A stretch of 8,458 bases of DNA. Origin: an uncultured Variovorax sp. (lineage in GTDB: Bacteria; Pseudomonadota; Gammaproteobacteria; Burkholderiales; Burkholderiaceae). Numbering within the stretch: the stretch's first letter is position 1; every line of letters starts with the position of its first letter. The position numbers and the translations under genes were made by a program. The stretch covers positions 1-8,458 of the forward strand of contig CAMLCW010000226.1 in the NCBI GenBank assembly GCA_946478645.1, read 5' to 3'. Under the pieces are notes generated by a model. The model saw only the letters and a list, made by a program, of their open reading frames with translations. It did not search any database and was not told the origin of the DNA. Below, piece by piece: positions 1-6,335 of this stretch.

Positions 1-594
1 GATGGCGGCCGCTCGGGTCCGGGCCGTCCGGGCGAGCGCGGCGCACCATCGCGCGATGGCCGCGGCGACCGCGGTGCACCGGGCGGGCGTTTCGGTGACC
101 GTCCGCCACGCTTCGAGGACCGTGGTCCCCGGCTTGGCGATGCGGCGTTCCGCGCCCAGCGCGAAGCGCTCGAGCGTGCCGACATGGCGCTGCGCAAGCT
201 CACGGCGCAGGCCCACGGCGAAGCGCTGACGCAGGTGCTCGGCGCCTGGGAGCAGCGCGATGCGTCGCGGCTGCCGAGCGTTCAGGAACTCGGACGCGCG
301 GTGCCGCCTGCGGTGCGCAGCGGCTGGTCGCAGGCGCTCGGTTCGCCGCCCAAGGCGGCACCCGACGAGGTCTCTGAAGCGCTGCTGCGCCTCGAGATGG
401 CGGCCGAAGTGCCGACGCCCGCCGAGCAGCTCGACGCGCGCCGCGCGCTTCAGCTCAAGCTGCTGACCCGGCGCGGCGATCCCGCGCCGGCGCAGACCTG
501 GGGCGAGGACGCCGGCAAGGTGCTGGCTGCGCCGCATGACGCAGCAGCAGCGCGCCGCCTGCAGAATGCCCTGAAGGCGCTATTGCGGAAGTAG
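1..594 (+). CDS. DUF349 domain-containing protein, C-terminal part (5' end outside window)
   Basis: Frame 1 is open from the first base to the TAG at 592-594, giving 197 residues with no start in view that must be used. About the first 50 residues are a low-complexity linker of Gly, Arg, Asp and Pro with repeated DRG/RGD-like units. The rest is Ala/Leu/Arg/Glu-rich and probably helical, ending in a Leu/Arg/Lys-rich tail (NALKALLRK). From memory, this linker-plus-helical tail matches the C-terminus of the long DUF349 proteins of Comamonadaceae; the DUF349 repeats themselves would lie upstream. The biochemical role of DUF349 proteins is not well established. The ATG at 184 could be called as a start, but the frame stays open and protein-like upstream, so I treat this as a truncated longer gene. 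It converges with the mtfA-type gene across a shared terminator. The family name rests on recall of the tail only. Confidence 0.72.
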   Translation, partial: DGGRSGPGRPGERGAPSRDGRGDRGAPGGRFGDRPPRFEDRGPRLGDAAFRAQREALERADMALRKLTAQAHGEALTQVLGAWEQRDASRLPSVQELGRAVPPAVRSGWSQALGSPPKAAPDEVSEALLRLEMAAEVPTPAEQLDARRALQLKLLTRRGDPAPAQTWGEDAGKVLAAPHDAAAARRLQNALKALLRK

Positions 595-616
595 GCTGCG
601 CCTGAAGCCAGAGAAA

Positions 617-637
617 AAGCGCCTGCCACGGGCGCTT
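617..637. terminator. Bidirectional rho-independent terminator between convergent genes
   Basis: AAGCGCC (617-623) and GGCGCTT (631-637) form a perfect 7-bp stem around a 7-base loop. On the + strand a T-rich run follows (CTTCTTTAT, 638-646). On the - strand the stem is followed by TTTTTCTC (complement of 611-618). It begins 22 bases after the DUF349 gene's stop and lies just beyond the stop of the leftward peptidase gene, so it can end both transcripts. The + strand T-run is interrupted by C, so termination may be stronger in the leftward direction. Confidence 0.72.
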
Positions 638-642
638 CTTCT

Positions 643-1431
643 TTATGCGCCGCGGTTGAAGAACGCGTCGAACAGCGCGAGCACCGTCGGAAAGTCGCGG
701 CCGAAATTGGCACGGTTCACGAAATAGGCCTCGCAGGCCACCGCGAAGAATTCGCCGATCGAGGTGGCCGCATAGTCGTCGAGCCAGGGCGGCTCGGCGC
801 CGAAGCGCTCGGCAAGGATCGTCTTCTCGCGGAAATCCTCGTAGGCCGGCTGCAGCACCGCGAGCCAGGCGGCACGGGCCTCGCGCGCACTGCGGTGGCC
901 GGCGAAGCCCGCCGGCAGGGGCGGGCAGCCGTCGGCGTCGCCAGCGCGCATGTCGATCTTGTGCGCGAACTCGTGGATCACGACGTTGTAGCCGCCGTCG
1001 CGCGCGATGCCGCTCGCGAGCACGTCCTGCCAGCTCAGCATCACCGGGCCGCGGTCCATGGCTTCGCCGGCCACCACTTCGTCGTACTCGTGCACCACCT
1101 GCGCGTCGTCGACCACCTTGCGGCGCGCGACCACTTCCGACGGATGCACCACGATGCCCACGAAGTCGTCGTACCAGGAAAGGCCCCCTCGGAGATGAAG
1201 CACCGGCAGGACCGCCTGCGCGGCAATCGCGAGTGCCACTTCGTCGGTGATCACGAAGCCTTGCGTGCCATGGAATTCCTTGTCGCGCAGGAACTCGGCC
1301 GTGAGGGTGCGAAGGCGCAACTGGTCGGCGGCAGGCAGTTCGCGCAGGAATGCGTAGCGCGAGAGCGTGGCCTGCCACGCCTCATCGGGGATCGGGGGCA
1401 GCGTGCGCAGCCGGCGCAGCCACTTGAACAT
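643..1431 (-). CDS. mtfA: MtfA-type zinc-dependent peptidase (M90 family)
   Basis: This encodes a 262-residue protein, close to the roughly 265 residues of E. coli MtfA. The zinc-binding HEXXH motif is HEFAH at residues 153-157, followed about 70 residues later by a helix EFFAVACEAYF (227-237) whose Glu is expected to be the third zinc ligand. In enterobacteria MtfA is a cytoplasmic aminopeptidase that binds the glucose repressor Mlc; whether that partner applies here is unknown. I chose the ATG at 1429-1431 because it gives the family-like N-terminus MFKWLRR and starts 17 bases after the lpxH stop. An in-frame ATG at 1491 would add 20 unfamiliar residues (MPFGRGRPARR...) and overlap lpxH. 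No strong Shine-Dalgarno is visible, so translation may depend on read-through from lpxH. It is the last gene of the leftward operon, ending at the bidirectional terminator. Confidence 0.9.
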   Translation of the reverse strand: MFKWLRRLRTLPPIPDEAWQATLSRYAFLRELPAADQLRLRTLTAEFLRDKEFHGTQGFVITDEVALAIAAQAVLPVLHLRGGLSWYDDFVGIVVHPSEVVARRKVVDDAQVVHEYDEVVAGEAMDRGPVMLSWQDVLASGIARDGGYNVVIHEFAHKIDMRAGDADGCPPLPAGFAGHRSAREARAAWLAVLQPAYEDFREKTILAERFGAEPPWLDDYAATSIGEFFAVACEAYFVNRANFGRDFPTVLALFDAFFNRGA

Positions 1432-1448
1432 CGGCGGTACCGGCCCGT

Positions 1449-2225
1449 TCAGCGCAGGTCGACGCGCTGGGCGCCCGCGGCCGAAAGGCAAAGCAATTGC
1501 GCGCGCGGCGGATGCGCCGCGACATCCCAGTCGCTGAGCACCATGCGTCGCAGGCCATCGCCAAGGTCATGATCCTGGGGCCGGTGTGTATGGCCATGGA
1601 CCAGCGTGCGTGCGCGCGCACGCTGCAGCCATGCGCGCGCCGCGCCAGCGTCCACGTCGGCCCAGAGCGCTGCGGGGTCGCGTTTGCGGTCCTCGCTTTG
1701 CGTACGCATCGACCGCGCCAGCGCACGCCGCTCGTCCAGCGGCCGCGCCAGGAACGCGGCCTGCCAGTCGGGCGTGCGCACCTGGGCGCGAAAGCGCAGG
1801 TAGTCGGTGTCGTCCAGGCACAGCGCATCGCCGTGGCTCAGCAGCCATCGCTCGCCGTGCAGCACCAGCACCGTCGGGTCGTCGAGCAGCGTGAAGCCGC
1901 ATTGCGCGGCAAGCGCGGGGCCGATGAGGAAGTCGCGGTTGCCGTGCATGAGGTACACCGGCAGCCGCTCGGCCGTCCGGCGCAGCAGTTCGGCGCACTT
2001 GGCCTCGAAGCCGGGGAGGGCGGCGCAGTCGTCGCCGACCCACACCTCGAACAGGTCGCCGAGGATGATCAGCGCGTCGGCCGGCGTGGTCTCGAGGTAG
2101 CCGCGCCAGGCTTCGAAGGTGGCGGGCTCGCCCGCCTGCAGGTGCAGGTCGGAGAGCAGGTCGACGGTGCGCCAGGCGGGCGGGGCAATGAGCTCCTTGA
2201 ACGCCGGATCCGCCGCCATGCCCAT
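1449..2225 (-). CDS. lpxH: UDP-2,3-diacylglucosamine diphosphatase LpxH
   Basis: LpxH hydrolyses UDP-2,3-diacylglucosamine to lipid X and UMP, the fourth step of lipid A synthesis, at the inner face of the cytoplasmic membrane. The 258-residue product carries the calcineurin-like metallophosphoesterase motifs in order: DLHL (Asp26, His28), GDLFEVW (Asp57), GNRDFL (Asn96), HGD (His131) and HGHTHRP (His210, His212). These match the metal ligands known in the E. coli enzyme (240 residues). A GDLFEVWVGDD stretch is typical of LpxH rather than other phosphoesterases. The start at 2225 is followed by a second ATG two codons later (2217-2219); either could be used, and neither has a good Shine-Dalgarno. 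It follows ppiB by 25 bases and precedes the mtfA-type gene by 17, so it is very likely cotranscribed with both. Confidence 0.95.
   Translation of the reverse strand: MGMAADPAFKELIAPPAWRTVDLLSDLHLQAGEPATFEAWRGYLETTPADALIILGDLFEVWVGDDCAALPGFEAKCAELLRRTAERLPVYLMHGNRDFLIGPALAAQCGFTLLDDPTVLVLHGERWLLSHGDALCLDDTDYLRFRAQVRTPDWQAAFLARPLDERRALARSMRTQSEDRKRDPAALWADVDAGAARAWLQRARARTLVHGHTHRPQDHDLGDGLRRMVLSDWDVAAHPPRAQLLCLSAAGAQRVDLR
1602..1625. repeat. 9-bp perfect inverted repeat inside lpxH
   Basis: CAGCGTGCG (1602-1610) and CGCACGCTG (1617-1625) are exact reverse complements around a 6-base spacer. They lie in the lpxH coding region where alternating Arg and Ala codons (QRARART, about residues 201-207) create GC alternation. 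This is probably a by-product of coding, although the mRNA could fold here. No T-run follows, so it is not a terminator. Confidence 0.4.
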
Positions 2226-2250
2226 GCCGTGTGCCTGCCCGTGCTTCGTG

Positions 2251-2763
2251 TTATTCCGAGACGAGCACGGCCTTCTCGATGACCACGTCCTCGAGCGGCA
2301 CGTCGTCGTGGAAGCCCTTGCGGCCGGTCTTCACGGCCTTGATCTTGTCGACCACGTCGGTGCCGCCGGTGACCTTGCCGAACACCGCGTAGCCCCAGCC
2401 CTGTGCGGACGGTGCGGTGTGGTTCAGGAAACCGTTGTCGGCCACGTTGATGAAGAACTGGGCGGTGGCCGAGTGCGGTGCGCTCGTGCGGGCCATGGCC
2501 ACGGTGTAGTTGTCGTTCTTGAGGCCGTTGTTGGCCTCGTTCTCGATCTCGGCGCCCGTGGGCTTCTGCTTCATGCCGGGCTCGAAGCCGCCGCCTTGCA
2601 CCATGAAGCCGGGGATCACGCGGTGGAACACCGTGTTGTCGTAGTGGCCGTTCTTCACGTAGTTGACGAAGTTTTCGGCCGACTTCGGCGCCTTGGCACT
2701 GTCGAGTTCGAGCGTGATCACGCCGTAGTTCTTGATGTGCAGTTCGACTTTGGGGTTGCTCAT
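2251..2763 (-). CDS. ppiB: Cytoplasmic peptidyl-prolyl cis-trans isomerase, cyclophilin (PpiB type)
   Basis: Cyclophilins speed cis-trans isomerisation of Xaa-Pro bonds during protein folding. The 170-residue product is one cyclophilin domain with no signal peptide, so it should be cytoplasmic. Hallmarks are [15 protein letters not shown] (residues 46-60) with the catalytic Arg at 48 and Gln56, MAR (90-92), QFFIN (102-106) and GYAVFGKV (124-131). The position matching Trp121 of human cyclophilin A is Phe112, as in many bacterial cyclophilins, which predicts weak cyclosporin sensitivity. The ATG at 2761-2763 is supported by an AAGGA Shine-Dalgarno. The gene lies 36 bases after the exported paralogue and 25 before lpxH. 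Extensive protein and DNA similarity to the neighbour shows they arose by duplication. Confidence 0.95.
   Translation of the reverse strand: MSNPKVELHIKNYGVITLELDSAKAPKSAENFVNYVKNGHYDNTVFHRVIPGFMVQGGGFEPGMKQKPTGAEIENEANNGLKNDNYTVAMARTSAPHSATAQFFINVADNGFLNHTAPSAQGWGYAVFGKVTGGTDVVDKIKAVKTGRKGFHDDVPLEDVVIEKAVLVSE
2341..2365. repeat. 25-base exact direct repeat, copy 1 (in ppiB)
   Basis: This stretch is identical to 2890-2914 in the neighbouring cyclophilin gene. It codes for the conserved GTDVVDKI region. A second identical 15-base block (2371-2385 and 2920-2934) keeps the same 549-base offset, so the repeat is the best-preserved part of a gene duplication. Confidence 0.85.
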
Positions 2764-2770
2764 GGGGAAG

Positions 2771-2775
2771 TCCTT
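2771..2775 (-). promoter_or_regulatory. Ribosome binding site of ppiB
   Basis: Read on the - strand, AAGGA lies 7 bases before the ATG at 2763, within the sequence GAAGGACTTCCCC. It is the clearest Shine-Dalgarno in the leftward operon and fixes the ppiB start. Confidence 0.75.
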
Positions 2776-2799
2776 CTTTCTTGGGATGTCTGTTGAAGA

Positions 2800-3417
2800 T
2801 TATTTCGCCAGCAGCGTGGCCGACTTGATGATGATCGGCTCGACCGGCACGTTCTGCATGCCGCCCTTGTTACCGGTTTGTACGGCGCGGATCTTGTCGA
2901 CCACGTCGGTGCCGGCCACGACCTTGCCGAACACGGCATAGCCGTGGCCGTCGGGATTGGGGGCATTCAGCGACTCATTGTTCTTCACGTTGATGAAGAA
3001 CTGCGAGGTGGCCGAGTTGGGGTTGCCGGTGCGCGCCATCGCGATGGTGTAGCGGTCGTTCTTCAGGCCGTTGGCGGCCTCGAGCGGGATCGGTGCACGC
3101 GTTGGTTTTTGTTGCATCTCGGGCGTGAAGCCGCCGCCCTGGATCATGAAGCCGTCGATCACGCGATGGAACACGGTGCCGTCGTAGTGCTTGTCCTTGA
3201 CGTACTGCAGGAAGTTCTCGACGGTCTTCGGCGCCTTGGCCGCATCGACCTCGACGACGATGTCGCCGGCCGTGGTGGCGAGCTTCACCCGGGGTGCGGC
3301 CTGCTGCTGCGCGTGGGCGGCACCGGCAAATGCCAGCGCCGCGGCCAGGGCCAGCGCGCCGCGGCGTGTGAAGCGAACGGACAGGGAAGAGACTTGGACG
3401 TTCAAGGAAGGCTCCAT
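2800..3417 (-). CDS. ppiA: Exported peptidyl-prolyl cis-trans isomerase, cyclophilin (PpiA type)
   Basis: The 205-residue product is a cyclophilin with an N-terminal export signal, so it should fold proteins in the periplasm. Residues 15-19 (RFTRR) are basic, residues 20-33 are an Ala/Leu-rich hydrophobic core, and AHA at 34-36 is a likely signal peptidase I site. The cyclophilin domain runs from about residue 44, with FHRVIDGFMIQGGGF (83-97, catalytic Arg85), MAR (127-129), QFFIN (139-143) and GYAVFGKV (159-166). The residue matching Trp121 of human cyclophilin A is Ser149, whereas its paralogue ppiB has Phe. I used the ATG at 3415-3417, but neither it nor the in-frame ATG at 3457-3459 has a convincing Shine-Dalgarno, so the start is uncertain. 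The T-R-R before the hydrophobic core makes Tat export conceivable, but the motif is incomplete. It sits 62 bases after the TPR gene. Confidence 0.9.
   Translation of the reverse strand: MEPSLNVQVSSLSVRFTRRGALALAAALAFAGAAHAQQQAAPRVKLATTAGDIVVEVDAAKAPKTVENFLQYVKDKHYDGTVFHRVIDGFMIQGGGFTPEMQQKPTRAPIPLEAANGLKNDRYTIAMARTGNPNSATSQFFINVKNNESLNAPNPDGHGYAVFGKVVAGTDVVDKIRAVQTGNKGGMQNVPVEPIIIKSATLLAK
2890..2914. repeat. 25-base exact direct repeat, copy 2 (in ppiA)
   Basis: This is the partner of 2341-2365, located in the matching part of the adjacent cyclophilin gene. Both copies lie in the same orientation, 549 bases apart. Confidence 0.85.
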
Positions 3418-3479
3418 GGACAAGGAATGGGGCGCGGACGCAGGACCGGCAACGCGCATGCGATCCGCAGTGCTGCAGG

Positions 3480-4073
3480 CTACTTGCTCACGCGGCCGAC
3501 CGGCTTGCGCACTTCGGGCGGCGCAGGCGGCAGCGCCGCGGCCTCGGCTTCGGCCTTGGGCGTGAAGATCTGGCGGATCAGCGCGAGCTTCGGCGCGACG
3601 CTGGTGGTGGTGCTTGCGAACTGCTGCGCGCGGATGTACTCCTGGGCTGCAAGGCGCGCATAGACGTCGCCGAGGTTTTCGTGCGCGGTGGCGTAGTTGG
3701 GATTGAGCCGGAGCGCCTGTTCGAGCGCGGCACGCGCCTGGTCGAACTTGCTCTGCGCCGCATAGAGCGCGGCCAGGTTGTTGTAGGGCTCGGGCAGTTC
3801 GGGAAAGTCCTGCGTGAGCTGCGTGAACGCGGCGATCGCCTCGTTCTGCTTCTTCTGCTCGGTGAGGATCACGCCGCGCAGGAAGCGCATCTGCGGATCG
3901 CGCGGCTTGCCCGCGATGTAGGCGTCGGCCTTGGCCAGCGCCTCGCTCGACTTGCCCTGGCGCAGCAGCTGGTTCACCTCGTCGTAGTCGTTGGCGTGCG
4001 CGGCGACGCTGCACAGTCCGATGAGCAATGAGAAGGCGATGGCGGTGAGTCTGGAGAACGCGACGTGCTTCAT
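3480..4073 (-). CDS. Exported tetratricopeptide repeat protein
   Basis: This encodes a 197-residue protein of unknown specific role. Residues 1-27 look like a signal peptide (basic MKHVAFSR, hydrophobic core, AHA at 25-27 followed by Asn), so the mature protein should be periplasmic. There is a Cys at 21, but LIGLC lacks the Gly/Ala/Ser expected just before a lipobox Cys, so I do not call it a lipoprotein. About three to four TPR-like helical pairs follow, roughly at 28-60, 61-94, 95-128 and 129-150. The clearest has the pattern PEPYNNLAALYAAQSKFDQA followed by LEQALRLNP. The tail (175-197) is Ala/Pro-rich and probably disordered. I chose the ATG at 4071-4073 because it gives a proper signal peptide and has GAGG a few bases upstream; an earlier in-frame ATG at 4127 would bury the signal. 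As first gene of the operon, ahead of two cyclophilins, it may serve as a scaffold in envelope protein folding; that role is inference. Confidence 0.88.
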   Translation of the reverse strand: MKHVAFSRLTAIAFSLLIGLCSVAAHANDYDEVNQLLRQGKSSEALAKADAYIAGKPRDPQMRFLRGVILTEQKKQNEAIAAFTQLTQDFPELPEPYNNLAALYAAQSKFDQARAALEQALRLNPNYATAHENLGDVYARLAAQEYIRAQQFASTTTSVAPKLALIRQIFTPKAEAEAAALPPAPPEVRKPVGRVSK

Positions 4074-4268
4074 GAAGCCTCGGGGCAGGGTTGGGGAACG
4101 CGGGCCTCGAAAACACCCGGCATGCACACGGCAGGCAGCCGTTTATACTGCGAGGCATTGTAGCCGAGGGGCCATCTCCAACCCCTTGCAGCCACTGCCC
4201 CGCCACCCCTGAAATACACCGTCGTTCGCCCGTGCCGCACGTGCGCGAAGCGACGTTTTTCGAACCTC
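4074..4268. promoter_or_regulatory. Divergent intergenic region with putative opposing promoters
   Basis: This 195-base gap between the leftward operon and cysS should contain promoters for both. An unusually AT-rich patch at 4141-4162 holds TATACT on the + strand (4144-4149) and TACAAT on the - strand (complement of 4157-4162). If both work, the two start sites would lie within about 10 bases of each other and the polymerases would compete. Neither has a recognisable -35 hexamer at normal spacing, so the calls are weak. Also present are a 10-base palindrome CGCACGTGCG (4236-4245) and an AGGGG/CCCCT stem (4167-4171, 4182-4186). No open frame here looks like a gene. Confidence 0.3.
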
Positions 4269-5645
4269 ATGAGTCTGCGCATCTACAACACGCTGTCGCG
4301 TGAACTGGAGGAGTTCTCCCCATTGCAACCGGGCCGGGTGCGCATGTACGTGTGCGGCATGACGGTGTATGACCTCTGCCACATCGGCCACGCCCGCATG
4401 ATGATGGCCTTCGACGTGGTGCAGCGCTGGCTGCGCGCGAGCGGCTTCGAGGTGACCTACGTGCGCAACATCACCGACATCGACGACAAGATCATCGCCC
4501 GGGCAGTCCAGCGCGGCATCACCATCCGCCAGCTCACCGACGAAGTGATCGCGGCCATGCACGAGGACATCGGCGCGCTCCGGATCGAGCCGCCCACCAT
4601 CGAGCCGCGCGCCACCGAATATGTGCCGCAAATGCTCGGCATCATCGAGACGCTGGAGAAGAAGGGCCTGGCCTACCGTGCCGACAACGGCGACGTGAAC
4701 TACGCGGTGCGCAGGTTCCCGGGCTACGGCAAGCTCTCCGGCAAGTCGCTCGACGAACTGCATGCGGGCGAACGCGTTGCGGTGCTCGACGGCAAGCAGG
4801 ATCCGCTCGACTTCGTGCTCTGGAAATCCGCCAAGCCGGCCGAGCCCGATGACGCCAAGTGGGAGAGCCCGTTCGGTGCCGGTCGTCCGGGTTGGCACAT
4901 CGAGTGCTCGGCCATGAGCTGCAGCACGCTCGGCGAGACCTTCGACATCCACGGCGGCGGTGCGGATTTGCAGTTTCCGCACCACGAGAACGAGATCGCG
5001 CAAAGCGAAGGCGCCAGCGGCAAGCCGCTCGCACGCTTCTGGGTGCACAACGGCTTCGTTCGCGTGGACAACGAGAAGATGTCCAAGAGCCTGGGCAACT
5101 TCTTCACCATTCGCGAAGTGCTGCAGAAGTACGACGCGGAAAGCCTGCGCTACTTCCTGGTGCGCACGCATTACCGCAGCGCGCTCAACTACAGCGATGC
5201 GCATCTCGACGATGCGCGCAACTCGCTCAAGCGGCTGTACACCGCCCTCGATCTGGTGGCGCCCGCGACGGTGGTCATCGACTGGGCGCAGCCGCATGCG
5301 GCGCGTTTCAAGGCTGCAATGGACGAGGATTTCGGCACGCCCGAAGCCATCGCCGTGCTGTTCGAACTGGCCGGCGAGGTCAACCGCACCAAGTCCGCCG
5401 AGACCGCGGGGCTGCTGAAGGCCCTCGCCGGTACGCTGGGCCTGCTGCAAGGCGACCCGAAGGCGTTCCTGCAGGCCGGCACCACGCTCGACGAAGCCAC
5501 CATCCAGTCGCTGATCGACGCACGCGCGGCAGCCAAGGCCGCGAAGAACTTCGCCGAGGCCGACCGCATCCGCAGCGACCTTCTCGCGCAGGGCATCGTG
5601 CTCAAGGATTCGCCGGCCGGCACCACCTGGGCCGCCGCGCAGTGA
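4269..5645 (+). CDS. cysS: Cysteinyl-tRNA synthetase
   Basis: CysS charges tRNA-Cys with cysteine in the cytoplasm. The 458-residue product is close to the 461 residues of E. coli CysS and complete. The class I signatures are HIGH at 38-41 (in [10 protein letters not shown]) and KMSKS at 270-274. Zinc ligands that discriminate cysteine are all present: Cys29 (VCGMTVYD), Cys213 (HIECSAMS), His238 and Glu242 (FPHHENE). The DALR-type helical region and anticodon-recognition end follow, including the typical [19 protein letters not shown] segment at 417-435. The ATG at 4269 matches the usual N-terminus ([11 protein letters not shown]), although the preceding bases (TTTTTCGAACCTC) hold no Shine-Dalgarno. 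It starts the rightward gene run and its stop almost touches the next gene. Confidence 0.97.
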   Translation: MSLRIYNTLSRELEEFSPLQPGRVRMYVCGMTVYDLCHIGHARMMMAFDVVQRWLRASGFEVTYVRNITDIDDKIIARAVQRGITIRQLTDEVIAAMHEDIGALRIEPPTIEPRATEYVPQMLGIIETLEKKGLAYRADNGDVNYAVRRFPGYGKLSGKSLDELHAGERVAVLDGKQDPLDFVLWKSAKPAEPDDAKWESPFGAGRPGWHIECSAMSCSTLGETFDIHGGGADLQFPHHENEIAQSEGASGKPLARFWVHNGFVRVDNEKMSKSLGNFFTIREVLQKYDAESLRYFLVRTHYRSALNYSDAHLDDARNSLKRLYTALDLVAPATVVIDWAQPHAARFKAAMDEDFGTPEAIAVLFELAGEVNRTKSAETAGLLKALAGTLGLLQGDPKAFLQAGTTLDEATIQSLIDARAAAKAAKNFAEADRIRSDLLAQGIVLKDSPAGTTWAAAQ

Positions 5646-5662
5646 ACGGAACCACCAACCCC

Positions 5663-6319
5663 ATGCCTGCGCCCAGTAAGACGACGGCGGCGGTGAAGAT
5701 CTACACGCCCGACTACTGGGAAGAGGCCTGCAGCCATCTCTCGAAGAAAGACCGCGTGATGAAGCGGTTGATCCCGAAGTTCGGCAACGCCTGCCTGGAG
5801 TCGCGCGGCGACGCATTCACCACGCTCGCGCGCAGCATCGTCGGCCAGCAGATCTCGGTGAAGTCGGCGCAGTCGGCATGGGACCGCTTCGTTGCGCTGC
5901 CGCGCAAGCTGACGCCCGCCAACGTGCTCAAGCTCAAGGTCGACGACATGCGCGCGGCCGGGCTCTCGGCGCGCAAGATCGAATACCTGGTCGATCTTGC
6001 GATCCACTTCGATTCGGGCGCGGTGCACGTCGACGCCTGGAAGGACATGTCGGACGAGCTCATCATCGACGAGCTCGTGGCGATCCGCGGCATCGGCCGC
6101 TGGACCGCAGAGATGTTCCTGATCTTCCACCTGATGCGCCCCAACGTGCTGCCGGTGGACGACCTCGGCCTGCTCAACGGCATCAGCGTGAACTACTTTT
6201 CGGGCGATCCCGTGAGCCGCAGCGACGCCCGTGACGTCGCCGTGGCCTGGGCGCCTTTTTGCAGCGTGGCGACTTGGTATATTTGGCGATCGCTGGATCC
6301 CGTGCCAGTCGCGTATTGA
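5663..6319 (+). CDS. DNA-3-methyladenine glycosylase, AlkA/Mag family (HhH-GPD)
   Basis: Enzymes of this family remove alkylated purines such as 3-methyladenine from DNA, starting base excision repair. The 218-residue product carries [11 protein letters not shown] (59-69), typical of the group, a helix-hairpin-helix [18 protein letters not shown] (138-155), and a downstream Asp pair LPVDDLGL (163-170). The second Asp (167) is the likely catalytic residue by comparison with Asp238 of AlkA. It lacks the extra N-terminal domain of E. coli AlkA (282 residues), so it resembles the shorter Mag-like forms. The ATG at 5663 is 17 bases after the cysS stop. An in-frame GTG at 5642 overlaps that stop as GTGA, which would give seven more residues and translational coupling; I cannot exclude it. 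The 3' end seems to double as a promoter for accA. Confidence 0.9.
   Translation: MPAPSKTTAAVKIYTPDYWEEACSHLSKKDRVMKRLIPKFGNACLESRGDAFTTLARSIVGQQISVKSAQSAWDRFVALPRKLTPANVLKLKVDDMRAAGLSARKIEYLVDLAIHFDSGAVHVDAWKDMSDELIIDELVAIRGIGRWTAEMFLIFHLMRPNVLPVDDLGLLNGISVNYFSGDPVSRSDARDVAVAWAPFCSVATWYIWRSLDPVPVAY
6275..6283 (+). promoter_or_regulatory. Putative extended -10 promoter for accA
   Basis: TGG followed by TATATT fits an extended -10 element (TGn then the hexamer) and lies in an AT-rich patch of the glycosylase 3' coding end. It would place transcription start near 6290, about 45 bases before the accA start. There is no good -35: TTTTTG at 6256-6261 has a 16-base spacer but matches poorly. It coincides with Trp-Tyr-Ile codons, so coding constraint alone could explain it. 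Confidence 0.35.
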
Positions 6320-6324
6320 ACAAC

Positions 6325-6329
6325 AGGAG
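6325..6329 (+). promoter_or_regulatory. Ribosome binding site that fixes the TTG start of accA
   Basis: AGGAG lies 6 bases before TTG at 6336-6338, an ideal spacing, and directly follows the glycosylase stop. It is the strongest Shine-Dalgarno in the rightward run and supports the TTG start over the upstream ATG at 6231. Confidence 0.85.
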
Positions 6330-6335
6330 AAGACG

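Noticed and set aside
2800..4206. A 468-residue - strand frame fusing upstream sequence to the exported cyclophilin
   Set aside because: The upstream part is an Arg/Ala-rich shadow of the TPR gene. A normal signal peptide begins near 3417, so it is not a true fusion protein.
4236..4245. Palindrome CGCACGTGCG upstream of cysS as an operator
   Set aside because: A single 10-base GC-rich palindrome is expected by chance in such DNA, and I see no second copy or known regulator match.
4143..5816. A 557-residue open frame on the - strand opposite cysS
   Set aside because: The + strand encodes a complete CysS with all catalytic and zinc motifs. The antisense translation has no recognisable domain and is the usual result of high third-position GC.
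4859..6319. A 486-residue + strand frame starting inside cysS, as a possible longer glycosylase
   Set aside because: The first part is an out-of-frame reading of cysS rich in Arg and Pro. Glycosylase-like sequence begins only near 5663.
6231..6335. An ATG-started extension of accA
   Set aside because: It overlaps the glycosylase coding region, does not resemble AccA, and ignores the strong ribosome site before TTG 6336.
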